Shown: piece after piece, positions 26,201 through 38,200 of the stretch | Position numbering within the stretch: position 1 is the stretch's first letter | Layout of the letters: each line of letters begins with the position of its first letter | NCBI RefSeq assembly: GCF_914767665.1 | Contig: NC_059502.1 | Location: 58,386,031 to 58,450,030 of the forward strand | Origin: Harmonia axyridis | Taxonomy: Eukaryota > Arthropoda > Insecta > Coleoptera > Coccinellidae | Direction: 5' to 3' | DNA length: 64,000 nucleotides | The notes under the pieces: generated by a model | Databases searched by the model: none | What the model saw: only the letters and a program-made list of their open reading frames with translations | Told to the model about the DNA's origin: nothing | Position numbers and translations under genes: made by a program

Positions 26201-29200
26201 ACAACATAAATCAAGAAAATCCAAAATAACTCGGAGATTATTGGATATAGGAGCATAATCCTTTTGGAGTATTATCATTATTATGTCTTGCAGAATACAA
26301 TTATTGAAAAATAGGGTTCTAATTTGAAAAACAAAGGTTGTAGTCTAGTTTTGTTCACAACAAAGTGTATTTTTATTTACCTTAACCGCATTTCAATTTA
26401 GGTGATGATCTTAATCTTCTTTAGATTAATGCTTCAAATCACAAAGAGTTTTCATGTGATTATTCATAATCCGAGTTGTTTGTTAATTTTTCATCTACAC
26501 CTCAAATTACTGACAAGTCAAAAAGAACAGATGCAGTTACTTGTCTTTGTCACTTGTTTACTTCCACTGCAAATATATCCTTGCGGCTTCTCCGTTATAA
26601 TTAAATCATTGCTATGTTCCGCCTGTTTTATATGTCCAGCACCTTCTCGAAACAAAGGAAAAGATCATTGCTTCAATAGTCGAAATAGTTCTTGTTCAAA
26701 GTTGAGTTTTTCTGAATGTTTTTATCAATTTACCATGGAATATTCAGTTTATTATTCATAACGAATATATCAATGAATAAAAAAATTTTATGTTTAGCCA
26801 CAATTTTTCATTTTGTTATTGAGTTATCTATATTTTTACTCTCATTTGAAAATATTGCTTTTAAAGAATTGATCTTTAATTTATGAGGTATAGATAATAA
26901 GTATAAGAAAAAAATCTTCCTTCTTTCTGATTATCTTCAGAAAATATGCATGAAACTCCACTCTAACAGCCTGTTAAACAAAATTTGAATTTTTCATTAG
27001 AATGCAACGTCTACAACATCTACAGCTGTTGAAGATGCGCCTTCTTCTGTAATGAGTACTACAATTGAAAATTCTCAGGCTGACAATGAAGTTTCTCAAA
27101 TCAATGAAGCTAAGATTACTGAAATACCATTTGATTCTTCCATATCGGCCAGCGCACAGGTCTGTGTCATCTTTTTTTTTTTCATAAAAATGTGGAGTTT
27201 ATAAGGAGGGTACAATTGTTCACTTATCATACAAAAATTGATACACATCTTTAGAAATTGAATTAAAAAAAAAGGGAATAATTATTATGGACACCTGAAA
27301 AATATAAGATTGTTTTGTTTTTCATTTGTCTGTTATATCAGATGATATTCCTTTGTTTCATTTTACTAATCACTTAATTACAGCATAAATATATCATCTA
27401 ACATATTTTCATTGCTTGTTGCATAAGAATTGTTGATTTGATATTCTCTACGAAAATGCTTAAGCTCTCCTTAATTTGCTCCATCATTTTCCCTTCACAA
27501 GTTTTAAACAAAACAGCTTTTTTAACATATTGTTCATGCCCCCTCAGATTGTCAAGACAAAGAAACCAGAAATTGCGTCAGTTATTGCTCCATATCAAGC
27601 TACTAGTCAGGAACAGCTCTCTTTGCAAAGGGGTCAACTGATCATGATCCGGAAAAAGACCGATTCTGGTTGGTGGGAAGGTGAATTGCAAGCGAAGGGT
27701 AGAAAGAGACAGGTGGGATGGTTTCCTGCCAGTTACGTTAAAATTTTGAACAGCAGTGGAAGGGCAAGTGGCAGAACTACTCCAGTTTCAACTACAAGGA
27801 TCCAACAAGAAGTTGTAATTGGTAATATGCACCTCATAAATTGAAATTGAGGCTTGATCAATTGGTAACCCAGTGTTTTGGATTTTGTGGGCCTTCTTGC
27901 AAATTTAACGTTTTACCCGAAAAATATTTACTGCGATATTATTTTAGAGCTCATTGTTGATAAAAAGAATTATTTTATTAATACGCGCAACTAAGTTCCG
28001 CTCTTTGTCAATAGATGGCTCCAGCAGTAAGTGCTAGTTACAGTGACTTTATATAAAGGGTGTTTTTTTTAGAGCTATAGAACTTTAAATTGCAATAAAA
28101 CAACGATGGATTATTCGATTGACATGAATTTTATTTATCCGCAAGATAATCTTGTGGCATTACATTTTAAATACGATTTCTGGCATATGACCGCCACGGC
28201 TGGCTCGGATGTAGTCCAATCTGGACGTCCAATTTTCGATGACTTTTTCCAACATTTGTGGCCGTATATCGGCAATAACACGGCGAATGTTGTCTTCCAA
28301 ATGGTCAAGGGTTTGTGGCTTATCCGCATAGACCAATGACTTTACATAGCCCCACAGAAAGTAGTCTAGCGGTGTTAAATCACAAGATCTTGGAGGCCAA
28401 TTCACAGGTCCAAAACGTGAAATTAGGCGGTCACCAAACGTGTCTTTCAATAAATCGATTGTGGCACGAGCTGTGTGACATGTTGCGCCGTCTTGTTGGA
28501 ACTTCAGCTCCTGGACATCATGGTTGTTCAATTCAGGAATGAAAAAGTTAGTAATCATGGCTCTATACCGATCACCATTGACTGTAACGTTCTGGCCATC
28601 ATCGTTTTTGAAGAAGTACGGACCAATGATTCCACCAGCCCATAAAGCGCACCAAACAGTCAGTTTTTCTGGATGTAACGGTGTTTCGACATACACACTT
28701 GAGGATTAGCTTCACTCCAAATGCGGCAGTTTTGTTTGTTGACGTAGCCATTCAACCAGAAGTGCGCTTCATCGCTAAACAAAATAAAATGGACGTAGTG
28801 CGCGATACGTATTCCGCACAGAACCATTATTTTCGAAATAAAATTGCACTATTTGCAAGCGTTGTTCAGACGTGAGTCTATTCATGATGAATTGCCGAAC
28901 CAAACTGAGAATAAATCACTTGGCAGCTGTTAAATCGGTCGCCATCTTGAAAAGTAATGCCAACTTAAAGTTATATACCTCGAAAAAAAACACCCGTTAT
29001 AACGCAAAATTATAAACATCCAATAAGAATATCCATATACATATTACATCTAACCTCCGAAATTATTGAGCTCAGAAGCTTAAAAGATATTGTGTACCAT
29101 CATTATCCAACATAATACTTCATAGTTTTTTTTTTTAGATAAAGTTATTGCCTTGTACCCTTATACTGCCGGTAATCCAGACGAATTATCCTTTAATAAG

Positions 29201-32200
29201 GATGACATTATTAGCGTAACGGCCAGGGAAGAAGAAGCCTGGTGGAGAGGAGAGTTGAATGGTGTATCCGGCTTATTTCCTAGTAATTATGTGTCTCCAC
29301 TACAGCAACAATGTAAGTATGAATATGAATATGTATGATAAAATGAAGAAATTCTTGAAAAATCATCTCAGGGGATCTTGAATAAAATTTGTGAAATATT
29401 CGTCCAATGGATAGGACCCCGTATGCCTCTATACCTCAGTAACTATGTACAGGGTGGGCAAATTTCGATGTTTTAGCACTACAACTTTTAAACCAGAGGA
29501 GATAGACAAAATCTGATACCCACTTCTCGATCTCTTTTTCTGAGAAACTAACAAGGGTAGGATTCATTTTTGGCCACCTTCTTTTGTTTTCGAGTTATAA
29601 GCGAAAATTGGAGAAATGGCGATATCGAAAAACATTTATATCTCCGCCAATACTGATAACAGAGCTCTAAAATTAAAACATCATACAGGCACTTTTTACG
29701 TAGAATCCAGTGGCGTGCTCGATATTTCAAAAGGGTTTTTAATCACGAAGCTATGACCCAAAGTTATGTTTTTTCAAATGGGAACACTAGAATTCTATGC
29801 CTTTTTGGAAAGCTTAATTTTTCCTGATTTCAAAAATGTATAACATCGTATGGTATGTATTAATATAAATAATGGAAAATGGTCAAAAACCTTTTTTTAC
29901 TTCAGAGTCTCAATATTTCTATGGTTGCAACTGTTGATGAACACAGAAAAATAAAGATTCCTATAACAAGAGCAGTGTCCTTCCGTCAATCTGATTATTT
30001 CTATGTTTTTCACTAATTTCTACAAAATTCGAATCTAGATATAATTTCTAAAAATAGTTACGAAAATATGACTATTACGAATTCGAATTTTGTAGAAATT
30101 AGTGAAAAACATATAAATAATCAGATTGGCGGAAGGACACTGTTCTTGTTATGGGAAGCTCCATTTTTCTGTGATCATCAACAGTTGAAACCATAGAAAT
30201 ATTGAGGCTCTAAGATAAAAAAAGGTTTTTGATCATTTTCTATTATTTATATTGATACAAAACATACTATGTTATATATTTTTGAAATCAGGAAAAATTG
30301 AGCTTTCAGAAAATGGCACAGAAATCTAGTGTTCCCATTTGAAAAAACATAACTTCGGATCATAGCTTCGTAATTGAAAAACCTGTTGAAAAAATGAGCA
30401 AGCCACTGGATTCTACGTAAAAAAGTGCCTGTATAATGTTTTAATTTCAGAGCTTTACCAACAGTATTAGCGGAGATATCGCCATTTTTCCAATTTTGGC
30501 TTTTAATTCAAAAACAAAAGAAGACGGCTATAAATAATATACCCTTGTTAGTTTCTCAGAAAAAGAGACCGAGAATGGTGTATCAGATTTTGTCTATCTC
30601 CACTGGTTTAAAAGTTGTAATGCTAAAACATCGAAATTTGCCCACCCTGTACATAATTATCGAAATAAATATTTTTTACTTTGACGTACTCCTAAAGTCG
30701 GGAGTTCTAGCCTCGAATCGGTAAAGGAATTTTTTTGTTTTACGAGGTACCTACTCCCTTCAAATCATTGATAATTGATTGCTTCATAAAAAAGCTTCTA
30801 TATCTGCCATCGTCTGAGCTTCAAATGATTGTGGGACTGCTGACCAAAAATGGTTTTTTAGAGCTAGTTTTTTGGACACTCTATAATATGACTTGGTTGA
30901 CCAGTTCCATATAAAACAAGCATTATGTCATTAGGTTATGATTAACATGTCGGCCAATATTGCTTTATGACGAGTCAACTTCATGGAGATAATTTTGACG
31001 TCTTCGAACTCGACATCTTTTATTATGCTCAACTTTAGTACGAGCGCCCTTCTCCTTATGAAAATTTATTTAAATTAATATTAAATTATGTTATCCTATT
31101 TCCACTATTCATTAGATTTACAAATTAGTATACACAGTACCTTCAAGAAGCTACTTTGTATTTATCTAGTTAACTGTGAAAAAAAGAATAACGGTAATTC
31201 AATATTAAGTTGCCAGTGTATGTTCCTTTTGTCAAAAAATCAAGTTGTATACAGCGTGCCAAAAATTTAACGCAACAAGCCCATAATTCTTGTACGAAGA
31301 ATTATTAAGAAAAATCTTCGCGCCGTCGATTTTTGTTTTCAAAGCAAGTTACGATGTGCAGTTTTAAATTTGATATTTCTCATCCCCCAACATTTTTTTT
31401 TCAAATGGGAATATATGGATTGTGATATGAATTTTGGAGGAAAATTTTCAACAGGGTTACCTTTGTTTAGAACATTTGTTTTGTTGTACTTATATTGTAT
31501 TTGTTTTATCTAAACTCATTGGTAGTTGTTTTTTGGAGTTTATGGTTTTCATATTATTCCCCCTCGAACAAGTATATACTTTTGTGGGTTGTAATTTGTG
31601 TATTGTTGCGTACCTTACAAATTAATTGTATTTCAGAAACTGTTTTTCGTTATATTTTTCTGCTTCAATAAACTTATTTATATTTATTATTATTATATAT
31701 CAAATGAAAGGCCATTCTATTACCTATTCAGCAGAATGACTAAAAGGAAAATTGGTTGTTTTGTTTTTTATTGAAACATCAGGAAGGAATTATCAATTTG
31801 TGATTGGAGAATACTGCAACCAGACCATCATTCTTAATTATTTAGAAAAATCATTCCCCTTTCAAGATGAAGTAAATCCATGTATTTTTGAAGTTGGAGG
31901 TTCAACCCCCTATCCCACGAATTTTTTGAAAAATATTGATCTCATGAAAGACATGGCCCTCCCTATATTTCCAAATGAAAAAAGAATGGTGGGGTTAGGG
32001 ATATAAACCTTCAACTTTAAAAATGCATAATTTAATTTTTTAAGATATAGAAATCTATGGATGGGAGAATTTTTCTCTATAATTATTTGCACAAGAATTA
32101 TGGCCTGATTATAGTGTAAGGATATCCTTATACTATGCTATTATTAATGTTTCAATGAAAAACGTCATACCAATTTTCCTTTCAGTCATACTGGGTAATG

Positions 32201-35200
32201 TAATGGCCTTTCATTTGGTATATCATAATCCATATAGATATTACCATTAAAAAAAAAAATTGTGGGGGAGTGAAAAATATCAAATTAAAAAATACATAAC
32301 ATAACTTGCTCTTAAAAATAAAAATAGAAGAGTGCGAGGATTCCCAATAATTATCCGTACAAGAATTATGTTCTTGTTGTATCACTTTTTTGGCACGCTG
32401 TATAATGGTCAAATGATGAACTTTTTTTGATTTCTTTTTCATTATCATTTCTTAAGAAATACATTTGGCAAAAATAGAATAGGTTGATGTAGATTATCTA
32501 CAGGAATTCAGTACCAAAAAAATTTAGTGTTATTATATTGCTTTATTCAATTCGGGTTATGATGCTATAAGTGCTTATATGGAGAAAAAAGAAAATATGA
32601 GTTTATTATTAGTTTTTATTAAATTATATCATTATTTCTAGGAACGGCACCATGCACCCATCCTACCTTGTGATGCTGAATAGTTAGGAACTTTTAGAGA
32701 AATCTTAGTTAACTTGATCTATTGGACGTTTAGAGAGAAGCATACAATTGAAAATTGGGTTCTTATGAATGTGTTTGAGTTGCCATGTTATAATAATTCA
32801 TTGTTATTGGAGAAGTAATTCTTAGAATATTATAATAAATAACAGCGTTATTTAAACAGAAAGTATTAAATGGTTAGATCTTTTCAATTAATCTTGTGAT
32901 TTTTCTTTTATATTTATTCAGTCTTCACGATACTTATTACCCATTCCAAAGAAAAATTCAACGATTATTGTAATAGGAATTTGATGATATTCAGATTGAA
33001 AAATATTAAAATTGAAAAACTGACATATATATTAACTCAAACATGTCTTCATGAAACCTTTACTCCTTATCAAAAAATTATTTATGATGTTAACAATGAT
33101 ATTGAAATCAATTCCATTTCACTATAGTATTATATTATTATTTTGCTCATTTAATTTTAATTTATATTATTGTATTTACTTGAAACAATTTTGATTTAGT
33201 ACATATAGTTGTTGTTTCAAGATTTTTATGATAATTGTTATACTGTTTTATCTTTCAGTGTTTGGTAGGGTGGGTGTTTAAATGGTAAGATAAGATTATT
33301 TCATTTTACATTATAACTTACAATTTATGAATCCACCCTACGAAGCATCCCCCTTTTTATTTATGTCATATGTTATTGTCATATGTTGTTATTTTAAGAT
33401 CTGTTAGATATTGAAAATGAATGAAACATATTAATTCTATAATCATCTTTTAAATCGAATACTTATGTAATTGTTCATCATTAAATGGACTTCGAAGTAA
33501 ATTTGTCTATTTAATTTTGTGACTCGCTCATGAACAGATCTATTTTAACGTTTCAATATACATACATTTTTATTGAATTTGACAGTTTGAAAATCCTAAC
33601 TGATAGTAATATTAATTCATAATTAATTCTCGGACAGAATAATTACGTACAATCAATACAAAATAAGCATTAGAGATGGACTTGTTCTATCACAACGGAC
33701 ACAAAAACATTTCAAAAATGAAAGAATACATACTAATATCAATTTAAATTCAATTGAGAATTTCGAAGATATTCTCTTTAATATCATTATTACGTATTGC
33801 ACGTCATGGGAATGGGAGTCTAGAGTTTCGTTGGAAATTGCAGATATATGGGAGCTATGCATCAACCTTCTGCTTTCCAGGACACATCGTTAAGACGGCC
33901 ATTCCCATCACGTCGGGGTCACCAATGTAGGATTTCACATATGCCTACTTATGTGTTTCGTCCCTGGCACACACACCGGACTCATCAGTGTGACATTGGT
34001 ATATTTGTGTGTGCCGTGTCACAGACGCTTGGGGAATTTATTATTATCGGGAGCCGCCGGGACTCGAACCCGGCACCTTGTCGCATCTCGATGAGTGAGT
34101 CTACACTCTTAACCTCTAGGCCACCGAGTGCTGTGTTTATTGTTGCTATGTGGAGCTTTATGAGAAGCCGCCACATGACTCCCTCCCCAATGATGGAGGA
34201 ACGAAACTTATGCGTGTTACGAGGTCATCGGTGCAGCCGGGTCATTACCGTCTAATCAGAGCTGCACCTCGCGGCATCGTGCGGACGGTGAATGCCGCCT
34301 ATTCAGGTCCGCTATACCGCGGCAGACCAAGGAGTACGTATTGCACGTTATAGGAATGGGCGTCTAGAGTTTCGTTGGAAATTCAGATATATGGGAGCTA
34401 TGCATCAACCTTCTGCTTTCCAGGACACAACGTTAAGACGGTCATTCCCATCACGTCGGGGTCACCAATGTAGGATTTCACATATGCCTACTTATGTGTT
34501 TCGTCCCTGGCACAAACACCGGACTCATCAGTGTGACTTTGGTATATTTGTGTGTGCCGTGTCACAGACGCTTGGGGAATTTATTATTATCGGGAGCCGC
34601 CGGGACTCGAACCCGGCACCTTGTCGCATCTCGATGAGTGAGTGTACACTCTTAACCTCTAGGCCACCGAGTGCTGTGTTTATTGTTGCTATGTGGAGCT
34701 TTATGAGAAGCCACCACAACCTATTTGATATACACTATCTAAATATCCGTCTTATGATTTCATTTACCATCCCATAGATGAAAAGTATACTAGAGATTTT
34801 TTTCTTATTATATCTCATAGATGGTCTATTGAGGCTGAGAATCTTTGACATTAGCTCAAGCCTCAGTGCGTTGAAAAAAAAAGACATTTGCTTGAAACTC
34901 AAAATTAAGGAATATACTTCTCATCCCTTGTCCATCCTGTCAACCTTTTTTCTTCCTTTTTGTTCTTTCTTTATGTTTGTCTCTTTCTTTCACTATAAAA
35001 TCTTAACCAGATCGGTCCAGTTTCTCTAATAAATTCGTTGAAGATTTTAATTACACAGAATGATTTATGATGAATAATGAACTGATTTATTATTATTTTT
35101 TTGACATTTTGGATGAAGACATTTACCTGAATTGAATTTTTTCATGAAACATATAGCTCCTTTGCTCGGAGCAAATCAGAGACAGGAATGTATAAGAGAA

Positions 35201-38200
35201 TTGATTGATACAGAAAGAGTATACGTTGAAGATTTAGCAATTGTATGTAGAGTGTTTGAGCAGCCATTGAAGAAAAATAAAGTAATCTCAAATAAAGATA
35301 TTAGTCAAATATTTTTGAATTGGGATGAGATCCTCAAATGTAATGAAGACTTTATGAAGGATTTATCAAGAAGACTAAACCAAGGTGCTGATGTTATTGG
35401 TGACATTATCCTTTTACATGTAAGAGCAATAATGTATTTCTCATAGAGTTAAGAAATCATTGTTTATAGGATTAGTCTCGAAATATTCTAATTTCTTCTG
35501 TTTATTATACTATAAATACTTTATTTTTACAGTTACCCCGATTCACTCCGTACATTTCATTTTGTACCAGTGAATTAGATGGCGCAAAATTACTACAGAA
35601 TTTACTGGAAAATTGTACAGCTTTCAAATATTTCCTTAAAAAAGCGCAATTAGATCCTTCAGTTAAAGGAATGCCATTATCTTCATTCTTGATCAAACCA
35701 ATGCAAAGAATAACAAAGTATCCCCTAATTATTGGAAAAATTTTGGAGAATACCAATGAAAATCACAAAGGTATTGAATATTTTTCATTATTAGTCATTG
35801 AAGGTGCATCCTAACCATATTTTTTTAAATTAATCAATGAAATACTTCGGTTTTTAAATCTATAATATTCTACTATAGATTATGCACGACTCAAAGAAGC
35901 GTTACAAGTAGCAGAAGATTTTTTGAATTGCATAAATGAGAACATAAGAGTGAAAGAAAATCTAGACAGAATGGACTGGTTACAGAAAAATGTACAAAAT
36001 GATTTGAATCTTATGTTCAATAGTAACACAAACAAACTAGGTCCAAGAAAATTACTACACTTTGGTGTTGTTAGTAAAGTAAGTTCTACAAAATTTGTTC
36101 ATATTGAATGGATGGAATATTGAATAATGTGTTGAATTTCATTTTTTTTTTCAGTTAAAGAGTGGTAAAGAGCTTATTGCATTTTTATTCAATGACATGT
36201 TTATGTTAGTCCAACCTAGTAAAGCATCTAATGTACAATTTTCATTTCCCAAGAATTCTAACAATAGCTATAAGCTCTATAAACAGGTAAGAATAAATAT
36301 TTATCTTAGTTCAATTTAAAATTATAACTTTAGTCAATTAAAATATTAATGAAATTCAGAGAAGTAGGATTGATGAACACATATCCATCCTGATTTATTT
36401 AGAGAAATTTAAACTGTATAATGGTTGTTCATAGCTTAACTGCTAGCTCATAGATGGTTTGAAATTGTTAATTCCTGACTCATATTAAAAAATTTATATT
36501 TCAGCAGAATTTTAACCCCTTTTCTGAGGCTCATTATTCTGACTTTCTGGCAATAATTTTATTTTGTTGTATTTTGTACTTCCAAAACATACACTCAAGA
36601 ATTTATTTAATTTGAGATGGCACCCACTATTTTACTGAACTAAATCAAATCTCAGAATCTTATAGAAGGATCTAACTTTTGTTCATTCGTATTTCCAATG
36701 AAAAAGAAAATTTAATGGAATTGTTCGAAATGAAAATTCGGCTACTTCAGAGTTTCTGACAAATTAGATTGAAAACCAATACATGTGCGTTATCAAATTC
36801 GAATATTCAATACTGACAAACTATGAAACAAAAAATTATTAAATTTATTAATGCGACTACAATAAAATTTCGTGTAGAATTCACTGTTTTTAAAATTTTC
36901 AGTTGTACTAATTGAAATAGCTTAGAGAGCTCCAAGTATTCAATACTGACAAACTATGAAACAAAAACTTGTTAAATTTATTAATGCGACTATACAATAA
37001 ACTTTTGTGTAGAACTCACTGTTTTTAAAATTTTTAGATGTACTAATTGAAATATCTTAGAGAGGTGCTGTAGACCAGCCTCTCCAGATTTGTTAAGTAT
37101 ATGTAACCCTAGTATAGTATTGTTATTTAATTTTAGCCTGTTTTGATACAACACTTATCAGTGAGTGTGAATAGTGCAGATAACGTAGACAAGAACACAG
37201 ACTCTAATCGAGTATTAAATGTAACAGATGAATCAACTAAACTATCTTTTCTACTATTAGCACCTACAGTGAATGAATGCAGCTTATGGACCAAAAATAT
37301 AGATGCTGCTAGGCTGATATATACAAAAATATTCGAGCTCAATAATACGAAATCTAAGACAAGTAAGTTGAAATATAGAGAAATTATTTATAAATATGTT
37401 CACTATTTCATTATACCTAAAGTACGTTTTTATTCATTATTGTACCCTGTTGATGTCATACATTCATAAAAATCTTCTGGCGAAATTCAATTAAACTCTG
37501 GAGCTTGCTTTTTGCAATGTTGTATTTGAGTGCAAAACCATGAATGATTTATGATGATTTATTTTAATAATAATTTGTTTTCTCTTATTGATTTTTTTTT
37601 AATTCGATATTTAGTCTTCAAAATTGTCCCTGAACATTTATTGGATCTAGTGCATAATTTAGTAATTAAATAAGAATATTTCAAAAATTATTTGATTGGT
37701 TTGTATCTTTTGTGGGAATTCAACCATAATTAATAATTGTCTATCATGATCATTCATATATTATAAAATTGTTCAATTTGCTTTTGTCCACATGTCATAG
37801 ATTACTCATTTATTGCTTTTGTGTATGTGTAGAAGTTCATATAGGACCAGCGTGTGGACGTCTACTTATCGTTGTGCAGAGGGGACAAAATTTTGTTTCA
37901 TCGGGTAAGCAATAATCATACTGAATATTTTAGTTAATGGAATTGGTGTAGTTCTGTGTGTAACAATATTAGAAGCTATGGAACTAAATTTAACTGCTTG
38001 GAGATACAACAAGTATAAATCATTGAAAAGAAAAGGTAGGAATTCACAAATGTTAAGATCAGGCAATTATTCGATTTGGATTAATTGTTAGAGAGTATTT
38101 GTAAGTATCTACCTAAATTTTGTGATGGAAATTTGAACGTTAATCTATCAATAATATTGAAGTTGAAACTCTACAAAAAAAATTATAGGAAAAAATCATG

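Larger units (their letters stand above)
33791..34718 (-). mobile_element. TRIM-like LTR retrotransposon (LTR-internal-LTR plus partial second internal)
   Basis: In minus orientation: LTR 34718-34469; a primer-binding-site-like sequence TTGGTGACCCCGACGTGA directly after it; internal 34468-34176 (293 bp); a GGGGAGGGA polypurine tract just before the second LTR; LTR 34175-33926; then again the same PBS and about 135 bp of internal sequence to 33791. Both LTRs are 250 bp, begin TGTGG and end CTACA. No gag or pol can fit. This is the layout of a terminal-repeat retrotransposon in miniature. The extra internal segment suggests a tandem or recombined copy. It lies in intersectin intron 12, antisense to the gene. 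Two SINE copies around unrelated DNA is the main alternative, but the PBS and PPT borders argue against it. Confidence 0.65.

Noticed and set aside
26402..26761. 119-residue frame in intersectin intron 9
   Set aside because: AT-rich, no domain, no start or splice context; most likely chance.
34046..34127. Considered as a genuine tRNA gene
   Set aside because: A and B boxes and the T arm are good, but there is no closing acceptor stem or clear anticodon arm, and the segment is duplicated inside the LTRs.
33848..34777. Plus-strand open frames of 135 and 161 residues, and antisense 63-residue frames
   Set aside because: They run through the two near-identical TRIM LTR units and owe their length to higher GC content; both copies translate the same non-protein-like, His/Arg-rich sequence.
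37905..38060. Possible extra exon in the C2 region, between exons 18 and 19
   Set aside because: The phases of exons 18 and 19 already match and give a continuous C2 domain; adding this piece breaks the homology.
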